64,000 nucleotides of DNA, taken from assembly GCF_943734655.1 (NCBI RefSeq), contig NC_071353.1, forward strand, positions 27,161,001-27,225,000. The letters run 5' to 3'. Source of the stretch: Sabethes cyaneus. Taxonomy: Eukaryota > Arthropoda > Insecta > Diptera > Culicidae. The notes under the pieces are model-generated. The model ran no database searches, had not been told where the DNA came from, and saw only the letters and a list, made by a program, of their open reading frames with translations. Below are positions 1 to 10,430 of the stretch, piece after piece; position 1 is the stretch's first letter; every line of letters starts with the position of its first letter. The position numbers and the translations under genes are program-made.

Positions 1-640
1 TCGACAAGTGATTTGTCAAAGCATCAACGTCGATCTTTCGATAGTTTAACGCTCTCGTTTCGTTATCCACACATGCACGAGCAGCGCTGTTACAATTGGC
101 AGTTGCAAGAGTTATTGAAAGAGGTGGATGGTGAGGATCGACAGGAAGTAGCGGGGCGATGCTACCCTCAACTAACAATCGATGATCAGAGGAACAAAAC
201 ACTAAGTCCAGCGTACGTTCAAGGTGATTTTTTTGGAAATTTGCTTGGCGTAAATTGAAAAAATCCAAGCCGTCTATCAACGCCGCGCCAGCTGCGGGAT
301 GATGAGTAGAAATACCAACTGGGTCAAGATTCCAAACAAGTCATGGTTGATTGAAATCTCCACAAACCAACAAAACATCTTTATCGCCACATTTTCCGTG
401 AAGCTCGCCAACAAAAGAGATATGTTCTTCAATTACGTCTATGATATGGCTGCGATCGGGAGGTATATATACGCCAGACAGTAGCACGGTCGTGCCTCTA
501 ACACTAGCCTTCACACAAATTTGCTCCAGATTTTTTCCACTCACTGTTTCGATGACTGAGCTGGGATGACACTGCGCTACAGCAACCAACACACCTTATT
601 GCTTCGTGGGCATCGTCATTTAGAGGACTGTGGGAAGCTA
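1..640 (-). mobile_element. Jockey-type non-LTR retrotransposon, endonuclease domain remnant
   Basis: Read on the minus strand, one frame runs from about 592 to the left window edge and encodes the C-terminal half of an AP-like endonuclease of a Jockey/CR1-group ORF2. Visible landmarks are GVLVAV near the start, SGVYIPPDRS, then LLVCGDFNQP (the GDFN motif), and further down RTLDLVFCSS before a reverse-transcriptase linker starting ALNYRKIDVD. A TGA lies directly after GDFNQP, so the copy is dead, but the frame continues beyond it. The reverse transcriptase would lie to the left of position 1. The 5' part of the endonuclease is lost near 640, where BEL/Pao sequence begins on the other strand. 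Family membership is from motif recognition only. Confidence 0.75.
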
Positions 641-925
641 GGGTGGAATGTTAATTACATTAACCAGTTGCAAGTCGCACACTAAATTTTTTTTAGCCAA
701 GGATCAAGTTGTCGTTATTGGTGAAGACAATCTGCCACCTCAACAGTGACCTTTGAGACGCATAGAAGAACTGTTTCCTGTTCAAGATGATTTCCTTCGA
801 GTAATAGCAGAAGCAGTTAGAACAGCAAAGTTCGGACAAACAACAGTGAGTCAATTTCCGGATAATCTTAACTAGTCACGATGTCCCGAGTATGTGTTTG
901 AAAGATTCCTTTCAACGGGGGAGTA
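640..925 (+). mobile_element. BEL/Pao LTR retrotransposon, 3' end of pol
   Basis: The plus strand encodes a short segment typical of the extreme C-terminus of BEL/Pao polyproteins, downstream of the integrase core: DQVVVIGEDNLPPQQ, an in-frame stop, then PLRRIEELFPVQD and a run ending in VRTAKFG. In intact BEL/Pao proteins this reads as a basic strand-rich module (EDN-PP--W--G-I-ELFPG-DG--RV). A purine-rich tract (ACGGGGGAGTA, about 915-925) directly before the LTR fits a polypurine primer site. Everything 5' of this segment is missing, and the copy has an internal stop. Confidence 0.65.
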
Positions 926-1577
926 TGTTCATGTCGAAGCAGCTGAGTATCGAGTAGGTTTTATCGATATATAACGCAGAAATATTTATTGACAACCCAT
1001 AGTAAAACATCGCTAGGTTCAGTGATTTATTGAAAATACAGTCCACGTAATCGAACTATACCGTCTCGAACAGCCCCTATTCTTCTTTTCTTTAACCCAT
1101 TATGACCCGGGTATACCTAAATTTGGACCAAATGAAGTGAAACTCTGTAATCTATTATTATATTATTTAAAAAAAAATTGGAAGAGTTGGAGTTCTTCAC
1201 AACGCTAGTTTCGAGAGAGTTTACAATACTATACCGTCTTGGTATTCAGAAATGGATGACGACCCTACAAATAGTAAGAACTGCGACAGAGTAACCAACT
1301 GATTCATCATGCAGCGGCCCTCTCTGGAAACGGAGGATACAAGAAGAGCATTTTATATGCAACATTAAACAAACTAATATCTCGATAGTCAGGTCCTCCA
1401 GTTGGACTTGGGGTACGCTGCTGGGCTAATAAGGCCCCAGTTGCCTACGTTGTACCTAGAAGTGGTCTCCATTGAACTAAGAACGGACCACTGTTGCTGC
1501 TCATCGTTAGTCTTGTAGTCTGTTTATTCGTCTTCTCTACGTTATATCGTCTTTCCGCGTTCCACGCGAGCATAACA
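926..1577 (+). repeat. Probable BEL/Pao 3' LTR
   Basis: The segment starts TGTTCATG directly after the polypurine tract and can be closed at AGCATAACA (1569-1577), so the ends are TGTT and AACA, imperfectly inverted (TGTTcATG versus TGTTATG in reverse complement). Length would be about 652 bp. The right boundary is inferred from these termini and from RTE-type sequence beginning at about 1590. The 5' LTR is not in the window, so identity of the two LTRs and the target duplication cannot be tested. Confidence 0.5.
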
Positions 1578-1589
1578 CATGTTCCGCAG

Positions 1590-2090
1590 CTAACTCTTAG
1601 GCTTCACAGACGAACTTGATATCATTAATCCGAAACTTCAAGACGACGGAGACAATCTACGCCGGACTAAAAACGAAGGTTAGGAAAATTGGGCTAAAAA
1701 CTATTAACGGCGATGAGCTTGAAGTGGTTCATCAGTTCATATATTTGGCATCCCCACCGGCGATAACACGAGCAAGGAGATTTAACGACGCATTGAAGTT
1801 AGTAGTCGTATCAGTACAAATAGTACAAATCGTGGTGAAGTGCAAATGGAAAGCGGAGAGCGGCGCAGGCAATAATTGGTGTGATTTCTATCGTACACCT
1901 AGCGACAGATGGAAGGTTAAGGTGGGCTGGTCATGTCACAAGGATGCCGAACGACTATGCAAAGAAAATTTGTTTGCTTCAAGAAACCCACCAGCACCTG
2001 GAATAGGAGAGTGCTGGATGGCTCAACCGAGTTGATTCTGGCTTGCTAGTGTCGACAGTCGGCCAGACTGTCGAGGCTTTGCAGATGTTT
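1590..2090 (+). mobile_element. RTE-type retrotransposon fragment A (RT palm end to C-terminal domain)
   Basis: The fragment starts with a decayed catalytic box (LGFTDELDII, where relatives have FADD), then LKTKVRKIGL, NGDELEVVHQFIYLAS and, after a deletion, the C-terminal module around VGWSCHKDAERLCKENLFAS. The order matches the end of the reverse transcriptase and the domain after it in arthropod RTE-like ORF2 proteins. At least one internal deletion removes the region between the VDGDE and LRWAGHV modules. This is the first of four same-orientation fragments of this family within 3.4 kb. Confidence 0.65.
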
Positions 2091-2940
2091 TTGATATCAT
2101 ACTCAGGAACGGAGGCAATCTACGCCAGACTGAGTTGGTCTTCGACGCAGTCCAATCCTAAGGACTTTTAGTTCAATTCCAAGGGCTAAAAATAAATGCG
2201 TCGAAGACTAAATACTCGAAAGCAAGAGGCTCAAAGGAAAAAAACGCATGCTTTCCACGGACAACAACCGTTGACGGCGACGAACTGCAAGTGGCAGATG
2301 AGTTCGTGTATTGGGGATCCCTGATGAGCGCGGACAACAACACTAGTAAGAAGATCGAGCGGCTTATTCAAGCGGAAAATCGAGCCTACTGTGCCCTTCG
2401 CAAAACGCTACGATCAATAAACATACGCCGCCGTACGAAGCTGACGATGTACAAATCCGTGATTGGACCAGTAGTTCTTTACGGATTTGAAGCCCCAACG
2501 CTGGGCACGGAGAGCGTATGCGCCATTGCCGTGTTCCAGCAGAAGGTCCTGTGGACGTATTTGGCGAAGTACAAACTGAAAGTGGAGAGTCGCTAAGGTG
2601 TATGAATCACGAGTTAAATGTACTGCTTGGACAGATTCCCGTTGTACATCTGGTGGAAGCCGGTAGGCTACGGTAGGTCGGAAACGCCGCAAGGATGCTG
2701 GACGACATTGCGACAAAAGCAGTTCTTTTTAACAATCCCACTGGCATCAGAAACAGAGGGGCTCAACGTGCAAACTGGCTAGATCAGGTCGAAAGTGATT
2801 TGCAACTTCTGGCACGACTGGGAAATTGGCCACGAGTGACTTAAGATCGAGTTGAATGGAGACGACTACTTGAAGCATGAACCACTCCTGATCTAGGCTG
2901 CTGACGACGACGTCAACGAGTGTCGAGACGGTCAAAGAAT
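2091..2940 (+). mobile_element. RTE-type retrotransposon fragment B
   Basis: A second copy of the same C-terminal half: LKINASKTKYSKARGS, TVDGDELQVADEFVYWGSL, SADNNTSKKIERLIQAENRA, RRRTKLTMYKSVIGPVVLYG, then after a frame change LFNNPTGIRNRGAQRANWLD and VESDLQLLARLGNWPRVT. These are the post-RT signature blocks of arthropod RTE elements. Several stops and frameshifts are present. It follows fragment A without unrelated DNA between them, so the two overlap in family coordinates and are separate copies, not one element. Confidence 0.75.
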
Positions 2941-4255
2941 TGGCGATGAACAGCTCTGGACATGTGTAGGGACGAGAGAGGAGATCTAATCACAAACGAG
3001 CGCGAGGTGGTCGACAGGTGGAAGCAGTATTTCGATGAGCACCTCAACGATGATATAGTAGCAGGAGACGTAACGGAAGTTAACCTCGGAGTGCCTACAA
3101 ACGACAACAGCGTGTCGCCTCCCTATCTCGAAGAGATCCGGCGAGAAATTCGTCAGCTGAAGAATAATAGAGCCGCCGAAAAAGACAGACTCCCGGCAGA
3201 GCTCCACAAAAATGGCCAAGAACCTCTAGCAACGGCCCTTCATTGGATAATTTTTAGCATTTGGGAGGAGGAGAAACTACCGGAGGAGTAGATAGAAGGT
3301 GTAGTCTGTCCCATCTACAAAAAGGGCGACCGACTAGATTGCTGTAATTACCGTGGCATCTCGTTGGTCAACGCCGCCTACAAGGTGCTCTCCCAGATTT
3401 TGTTGCGTCGTCTGTCCCCAATAGCAAGAGAATTCGTTGGACAGTATCAGGCAGGCTTTATGGGGGCCCGTGCTATTACGGATCAAATTTTTATTCTCCG
3501 ACAAATCCTCCAGTAATGTCGAGAGCACAACGTGGATTTCAAAGCAGCATACGATACAGTTGAATAAGAACAGCTATAGCAGATAACGCACGAGTACATT
3601 TTTCCGGACAAACTGACGCGGCTGATCAAAGCTATAGCGAACGATGTGCTACGTGCGCATTTCGGGGACACTCTCGAGTCCTTTCGAATCGCGCAGAGGG
3701 TTGTGACAAGGGGATGGACTGTTCTGTATGTTATTCAATATCGCTATTGAAGGTGTGATCTGGCGAGCGGGCATCGAAACGAGAGGTACGATCTTCAGCA
3801 AGAGTAGCCAACTCCTAGCCTTCGCAGACGACCTCGACATCATTACTAGAAACCCTGGGACGCGGAGGCAATCTACGCCGACTTAAAAGCGAAAGCTAGG
3901 AGGATAGGGTTACAATTCAATGCGTCGAAGCCCAAATATATGGTAGGAAGAGGCTCCAGAAAAAGCAACGTTTGCCTCCCATGGACAGTGACTATTGATG
4001 GTGATGAACTGGAAGTGATTGATGAGTTCGTAAATTTGGGATCTCTGGTCACCGCCGACAATAATACGATTAAGGAGATTCAACGACGCATTCAAGCTGG
4101 AAATCGAGCCTACTTTTACCTCCGCAAGACGCTTCGATCAAGGACCATACGCCGCCGTACAAAACGCTAATCAGACCGGTGGTCCTCTACGGACTTCAGA
4201 CAGTAATTTTGCCTACGGAAGACATACGTGCTGCGTCAAAGCATTCGTCAGCGTC
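2941..4255 (+). mobile_element. RTE-type retrotransposon fragment C, nearly complete RT region
   Basis: This is the longest of the left cluster. In order it encodes LITNEREVVDRWKQYFDEHL (N-terminal RT linker), IRQLKNNRAAEKDRLPAEL, CPIYKKGDRLDCCNYRGISL, NAAYKVLSQILLRRLSP, REFVGQYQAGFMGARAITDQ, VDFKAAYDTV (first catalytic aspartate block), a damaged FADD region near 3820-3845, INASK-like FNASKPKYMVGRGS, and TIDGDELEVIDEFVNLGSLV. TAG or TAA stops interrupt it at about 3290, 3515 and 3564, and frameshifts follow. After RRRTK a small deletion leads into LIRPVVLYGL before similarity is lost at about 4255. Confidence 0.8.
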
Positions 4256-4307
4256 AATTTGATAGTAAATCCGTGGGAAAACTGTCAGAATAACGATGAC
4301 GGACACG

Positions 4308-5198
4308 CCCTACTAGCACGGTTGTTACAAAGTTGTTATGGTAACCGAAATATGACTCATTTCTGTCGTAATCCGGTTACCTCAACTAAATGGACCTAAA
4401 CTGTGCTACTTGGGCGTTAACGCAACATTCTGTTTGGCCCTTAACGTCCGTATACTTGATGGGGTACACTCGTTGTGGTCAAGGAGCATACACCGCTGCA
4501 CAAAGCTGACGATATATAAAACGCTAATCAGACTGACCGATCAATAGTCCTTCACAAATTTGGAACTGTAATTTTGCTCAAAAAATGTGTACGTGCACTT
4601 GCCGCATTTTAACGAAAGGTGTTGCGCACTATTTTTGGCGAAGTACAAATGGAAAGCGGAGAGTGGCGCAGGCAATAATTGGTGAGATTTCCATCGTACA
4701 ACTGACGAAAGATGGGAGACTACGGTGGGCTGGTTACGTTACAAGGATGCCGAACGTCTGTGCAACGAAATCTGTTCTCTTCAAGCACCCTGCGAGCACC
4801 AGGAATAGGACGGGATTACAAGGTTCGCCCAGGTTGATTATGACTTGCAAAAGTCGAGACGGTCAACGAATTAGCGATGAGCAGCACAGGACCATGGTAC
4901 AATGGAGACAAATATTTGATATAGCAAGAGCCAGGACAGTAAGGCTCTACTGGCGTGCGTTGTCTCTGTAGTTCGTGAGAAGATTTCGCTTCTTTAGTTT
5001 ACTCGTGTATTGGTGGCTCCACAGCCCATCCAATGCTCGCAATTCTCGTCCTTGTTTGCTTGGATTCTCTTATTCTTCACCATTTAGCAATCCAAGCAAA
5101 ACACATTTGGCACTTTTAGTTACAGCAACTCATTTATGACCACAAATTAGTCACATATCGGTTGCCACAACTAGTTTGTAACAACTGTGCTACTAGGG
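4308..5198. repeat. Inverted terminal-like sequences (CCCTAsTAGCAC) enclosing RTE debris
   Basis: Positions 4308-4382 begin CCCTACTAGCACGGTTGTTA and continue with a GTTGTTATGGTAACCGAAA block. The reverse complement of 5118-5198 begins CCCTAGTAGCACAGTTGTTA and continues GTTGTGGCAACCGATA. The two are clearly related, face each other and could be the termini of a TIR element of about 0.9 kb that now contains RTE fragment D. Equally they could be two independent MITE fragments in opposite orientation. No target duplication was identified. Confidence 0.4.
4480..4975 (+). mobile_element. RTE-type retrotransposon fragment D (C-terminal domain)
   Basis: It begins with a degraded RRCTKLTIYKTLIR block, runs through LAKYKWKAESGAGN, the module KDGRLRWAGYVTRMPN, FKHPASTRNR and QWRQIFDIARAR, and ends VRLYWRALSL before a stop at about 4969. 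The block order is the same as the extreme C-terminus of fragments A to C, so this is a fourth copy. A frameshift separates the first and second halves. Confidence 0.7.
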
Positions 5199-5996
5199 AA
5201 GATCTGCGAACGTTGGTTAACTTTCAGAAAGTGACTAGCTTATATCTAGGCACTAATCACATTCAAAAAATCAGCTTCATAGGCTAAAGGACAATAGACA
5301 CATTGCGGTGCATGAACTAGAATACCCGCCGCTTTATTCAGGGCATGATTGAATCAAGAATTTCGTGAAATGCTACCCTAACTTCCAATTGAATATGTTT
5401 TTTAACGTTTTCATAATCTGTTGGTTGGCTGTCTGTAGAGACAAAATCTTGAACGCCTATTACTGGCAGTTGGAACAAATGGTACGATGGAGATGCGTTG
5501 TCATACAGCATTCTAGGATGTCGGAACATCCGCAATTGTGACTTGTTAGTAATTATAAACGATTTGATTTGATTCGATTAGACAAATTCGTGGTTTTTAT
5601 ATTCTAAAAACTCACTTCTTTCTTGCAGCCGTAGTTCAAGTGAAACTCATGTCGATTCAGAAAGGAAAAAGAGGTGTAAAACTAATCAACAATGCACCTC
5701 CATCGATACTGAATAAACTGTAAACGATGAATTGTTTTCCAACTTGAGGTGGTGAATGTTGAAAAATTTCTTTTAGGGGGGAGAATTATAAAATGAGAAC
5801 AATGTTAATCCTCTTACTGGTTTGTAATGTTTTATCATTCTGATATGCAGTGTAAGACATCACATTAATGTGCAGGGGAAACCTGGCTCATAACTTTTCA
5901 TAAGGCCACGTGTTGTCGAGCAAATAATTTTTAAAATTTCCGTTTTGTTTATGTCCGGTTAAGCCCGGCACGGCGAATCGAAGAAGATCGATTCGA
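5199..5996. other. No recognised gene; unassigned spacer
   Basis: Mostly AT-rich sequence with no similarity that I can name. A 65-codon minus-strand frame at 5338-5535 (containing VAFHEILDSIMP) is the only notable open stretch. It could be a transposon gag or transposase scrap but carries no motif. The last 60 bases become pyrimidine-rich and lead into the possible splice acceptor near 6018. Confidence 0.3.
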
Positions 5997-6008
5997 GTGC
6001 CAACAATC

Positions 6009-6209
6009 GTTTTTTTTGCAGTAACAGTTGATCATAAACTGCACCCATCGTTTGTGCTGCTCAGAAAGGCTTGCCCCGGGAAACCCGCCGCCACTGGGAC
6101 CCATGCTGTGTTGTTGGCAAATCTGTCTAGCCTGTTGTCACCACAGTTGAATCCCACCCACACTGCAGTGGAAGGGGACGAAGAATCAGCACGAAACCAG
6201 GCAGCCTGA
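6009..6209 (+). CDS. Possible terminal coding exon of an unidentified plus-strand gene
   Basis: A TTTTTTTTGCAG tract at about 6009-6020 is a strong splice-acceptor shape. From it an open frame runs to TGA at 6207-6209, encoding about 62 residues: TVDHKLHPSFVLLRKACPGK, then an alanine/leucine-rich stretch with LLANLSSLLSPQLNPTHT, and an acidic end EGDEESARNQAA. Third positions are GC-rich (CTG, GTG, CCC, GCC), unlike the AT-rich flanks, which argues for real coding use. I do not recognise the protein. The upstream exons are not seen. It would be antisense to the downstream part of the complexin transcript if that gene extends leftward. It could be chance. Confidence 0.3.
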   Translation, partial: VFFAVTVDHKLHPSFVLLRKACPGKPAATGTHAVLLANLSSLLSPQLNPTHTAVEGDEESARNQAA

Positions 6210-8730
6210 ACGGAGGATGCGTTCCGTATCTGTCGCACGTGCGTTTCTACCTTGGCTTTGGCTTTTTACTCCTATTCCTAGCGTGCCGGACGCACAGGAC
6301 GGTGTTGGTTTGCCACACACTCAACAACTGTCACGAGGCTGGCAGGGCACCATATCTGTGGCCGTGACTAATAGACTTCAAACACTTGTTTGGCAGTTCG
6401 TTCTGCCTGATAGAATCCCACGTGCGTTCTCACCCTTCTTGTGGTGTGCTGGTGCTGTGCTGGTTTCAGTTACGTGGATGATGGGGATACTCGACGAGCA
6501 GGGAAACAAAAATACTCGTAAATCGCTTATTTCTTTCGAGAGTGACTCAATTGCCGGGTGTATACTGAGTTATCGGATTGATTGTTCTTTCGTGTCCAGG
6601 TCCTGTGCTTGACAATGTGAATGTTTGTGTTCTTTTCTTAGTTCGTTTTTTTTTCTCTCGACAGGAGTTTAGTGTTGTTCGTGTCTGATAAATATTAGGA
6701 TGAGAATAATTATGCTTCTAGCAGGGGGGATCAGATTGGAGCGTGGGGCGATCTGTTTCAGGGTTTAGGTTAGACATTTTTGTGATAGTCGATACCGAGC
6801 GGTGGTTGGTTGGCTGTGGGTAGAAAGACAGACAGAGTATGACGATGGGTGGTGGGTGGTTGGGTAGCAGAAGTAGAAACAATATTGGAAGGAATGATCA
6901 CTTTCAAAGAAAGTGCTGCCAACGGTACTGTACATTGTGTAACGCGATTTTTTTTTGTTTTCTTTTCACTAGTTAGGTGTCGACAGGCGAAGTGGGACTC
7001 TCTTTCTCTTTCGTTAGGATATCTCGTGACAGGTTAGTGATTGGTTTCGGTTAAAGAAGGAAGCACTATTCGCGATAATTAAAACAGAGAGATGGAAGCA
7101 CAGAAAGCTGGAGTGAACGTGGGAAACTTTTCGGCTTGCGTGTTACAGCGAAATTATTCACGTCTACTTGCTATTCATATATTCATTCGCTAGGTGCTAT
7201 ACTGGGCTAAAAGAGTGGTGAACATTAAGGCCGCACTTTCTTTGAGCTATTGCTGTTTTGTAAGAAGGAGTGTTGGTAGTAGAAGCACAGAATGGGAAGT
7301 GATAAATAGACTTGAAGCTGTTCGTATTCCGCTGTTCTGAGAGTTGAGAGTTGTCTGAAAGCACTGTCTTAGGGTTTGTGACCTGAACATTCGCATTACA
7401 TCACACTGCATTACATTGAGTTGTGTTGTTTGTTGTTGTTATGTTGCAACATCAACTACACCACTGAATGGTATGATTTTGTGTTTGTTTGGTATAACTT
7501 GAATTGTAACAACTATACATAACATAGATAGAGATAAGAAATGTTTGAAAGAGAAAGAGAGGTGGAGAGAAAGATATATTACTGTATCATTTGTAGGCCT
7601 AGACAAACGATATGTTTGCTTTAAAAAGAAACAATTAACATTGTTGGTTAGAGAACACCATAGGCAGCATGATTTATTTAGGTAAAAGTGTTTATGTTTT
7701 TTTTTGTTTTCACTTCAGACGAGCCTGATTGAAAAGAGCGAGATGTGCCTCGTGTACCGTTTATATTTTATATACTACTGTTATCAACTAACATTAACGA
7801 CTATTTAGAAGGAAAAAAACAACGTCCATGTTTAAGGTGTAGTACGGTTAAATCTTTTTATGTGACATGTAGCGTTTGACTTGAACTTTTGAAAGTGATA
7901 CATTACACAATATCTTGCTACTTACTTCTATTACCGCTTGTCGGGTCGCCATCTACAAGAGGTGAGGGAATTTGATTGAATTTCGATCGTGATGATTTTT
8001 GGGAATCGTGATTGCGGATTTTTTAGTTTCGACACCCGAAGGATAGTGTATGAACGAAGACGAATTTGGTTTTATAGGCAGAAACAAAGAGAAAGGTTTA
8101 CTGTTAACACACTGGCAGATTGCACGGAAATTAAGGGGATTTGGATGGAAACTAAACACAAGAATAGCGCTCTAAGGAAACGAAAGCTTTATCCTAACGT
8201 ATCGGAATCGATGCATTTGTGAAAGATCTTTCAGCCGCAAGACACTCGAAGAGGGATTATTATACTAAGCAATCTGTTGTTTATCCAATTTTCATCTGAA
8301 GGTGTTTACATAGCTCAATTTGTTTGCATTTTAAAATTTAATAGTTCTGCTGTGTTAAATAATAAAACAATTCTACTTAGCCATTCATTTGAAGTCAGTC
8401 AAAACTGTCTGTAGAAATTCACATGAAACATTGATTTATTTTTTAATTCTCAAAATTGTCATAGTGTGTCAAATGTTCGTATTTGTTCCAGAAAATCAGC
8501 TGTACTTGTTAATCGAATCAATTAATTTCACCATTTGAGCATCTGGAAATCGGTATTTGTGTACATAAAATTCTTTTTCAAGTATCAAGAATAAAATTTG
8601 TGAATGTGAACATTAATGATCTTTCGTACGAACATTTGGCGTTGTTTGCATTCGTGCCTCGTTTGTTGCAGAAAGACCAAATTCATGTCTAGGCGGTTCT
8701 GCTTGCAAATTTAGAGTGGAGTTGGGTCGA
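6210..8730 (+). other. Transposon-poor block, candidate 3' UTR of the exon before it
   Basis: About 2.5 kb without any recognisable element, the longest such stretch in the left third of the window. On the plus strand it is T- and GT-rich (for example near 7420-7450 and 7560-7700) and contains AATAAA at about 8361 and 8592, either of which could be a poly(A) signal. A 131-codon open frame at 6217-6612 shows no domain and is probably chance. The 3' UTR reading depends on the uncertain exon call, and intron sequence is the alternative. Confidence 0.3.
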
Positions 8731-8749
8731 TTTTTAGCATTGACAAAAT

Positions 8750-10430
8750 TTGATAGAGCCGAGACTTGAAAATTCACTAAGCGAAGCTACGATACGAAGC
8801 AGAGAGCTGCTGAAGTGCTGGAGACGCCGAGAGGACGGCCAGACCTCAATCGACGTTCGGAAAAAAGGAAAAGAGAAGCGCCTGGTGATGAAGAGGTCCA
8901 AAAAACAACGAAGAAGAGGATATGGATCAGAGGCGAATGCAGCGAATGGCGTCCTGTCGTAAGTCAGAGCGAGAAGCAGAAGCCTAGTCCTCGGCACGAA
9001 AGAAGTAAAGGCGATGCTCTGATTGTTGAAGCCGCCAGCGCCAACGTTTTATACGCAGCGATCGTACTTTGAAAAGTACGAGAAGCTCCGGAGCTAAAGG
9101 TGCATGGCGAAAAAGTAGTGAGGATCAGGCGGACCCAAAAGGGAGAGATATTTTTTGAACTGCAAAAGGCTCCATCGATCAAGAGTTTCTTGTTGCCAAG
9201 GCGTTGGAGAATGAAGCGAACGTGAAAGCACTCTCCCAAGAAACCACGATCGAGTGCAGGGATCTGGACGAGATCACAATAGAGTAGGAGCTGAGAACTG
9301 CACGGAAGGCACATGTCGAACCGGAGGCGACGTACCGATGATTATTCGACTGAGAAACATCTTTGGCGGAACACAGACGGCAGCTATTTGCCTATCAGCG
9401 GTAGCAGCCTTCAAACTACTAAAGAAGGGCAAAATTAAGGTTGGATGGTCAGTAAGCGTTTTGAAAACCATCCCTCACGTGGCCCAGCAAATGGAACGTT
9501 GCTTCAAGTGCTGCGGCTTCGAACATCACGCACGAGCCTGTGAAGGTCCGGACAGGTCTATTTTTTTTCTTTGTGTGGATATTATCACTACGATCAGCAT
9601 TTTGATCTATTGTGATCTTATCCAGGTGTTGTTCCGCACTTCGTTGTTATTGCAGTATCGCTATAGAGTGAGCGAACTGCTTATTATCCGTGCTTAAAGT
9701 GTCGGTGTGTTTTCACCCCTTTTTCTCTCTACGCTTGTTACTACTTTTCAACCAATCTAGCTCTAGAGCCAGGTAGTGCGGAGACTAGTTATAATGTGTC
9801 CTTGGACAAGAGGCTTCATTCGCACCTCGAGCAAGTATCATTCTTATAACCAGCCCCGGCTAAAGGCTTCATGGTCGGCGAAGCAGAGTTCAGCACAGAG
9901 TGAGGGTGTGTATGTGTGTATGTATGTGTTCCTTACTGCTTATGCATCACCAATCTCGTTTCTAGAATCAGGAACAAGCTATAATTTGCCCTTGAACAAG
10001 AGGCTTCATTCGCACCTCAAGCAAGTACCACTCTTACAACTTGCCCTGGCAAGAGGCTTTCATTGTTGGTAAATGCAGAATGCAGAAGGAAGGATGAGGA
10101 GGCGCCTGGGAATAAACCCATGCTAAAGTCACTTAACATCGAATGGCCTTGATTCTACTAAGATTCGAACCCATCACCACTCGCTTGTCAAGACAGACTC
10201 GGTAACCTCGCGGCTACAGGGCCCCCAGGTCTAAATCGTGCCGGAAATATGACGAGAATGGTCATTTAGCAACCGACAGCGCAAAGCCTTCGAACTCTGC
10301 AGAAAAGAAGAGGGAAATAACCAAACGACGAGAGGCTTCCAATGCCCAGTATATTACAGGGCGAAAGCGGGTCAGCAATGATGTTGGTGACCCAGAGCGA
10401 ACTCAATCATTGCCGCATAGCACAACAACT
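8750..10430 (+). mobile_element. R1-clade non-LTR retrotransposon, ORF1 (gag-like), decayed
   Basis: An arginine/lysine-rich N-terminal part is followed by SKGDALIVEAASANVLYAAI, KVREAPELKVHGEKVVRIRR and TQKGEIFFEL, then IRLRNIFGGTQTAAICLS, and two CCHC zinc knuckles: ERCFKCCGFEHHARAC near 9497-9545 and KSCRKYDENGHLA at about 10236-10275. This is the architecture of ORF1 proteins in the R1 clade, which bind the element RNA. Stops and frameshifts disrupt it (for instance at 9070 and near 9285). A SINE sits exactly between the two knuckles; skipping it and one copy of AGGTCTA joins GPDRS to KSCRK in frame. ORF2 follows at about 10430. Confidence 0.75.
9561..10226 (-). mobile_element. tRNA-headed SINE, copy 1, with internal tandem duplication
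   Basis: On the minus strand it starts at 10226 with GGGGGCCCTGTAGCCGCGAG. Next comes a tRNA(Ser/Leu)-like A-box region (TAGCCGCGAGGTTACCGAG) and, about 30 bases later, a B box GGGTTCGAATC, so an RNA polymerase III promoter is recognisable. It ends in an A run (TTTTTTTT on the plus strand at 9561-9568). Direct repeats AGGTCTA at 9554-9560 and 10227-10233 are the target duplication. At 666 bp it is longer than its sisters because a segment of about 190 bp is duplicated: the string AAGAGGCTTCATTCGCACCT occurs at about 9808 and 9998. A GT-rich stretch lies between the two units. Confidence 0.8.

Noticed and set aside
6217..6612. 131-codon plus-strand frame after the putative terminal exon
   Set aside because: No motif, and it would need a separate start directly after the stop at 6209. 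More likely 3' UTR or intron.
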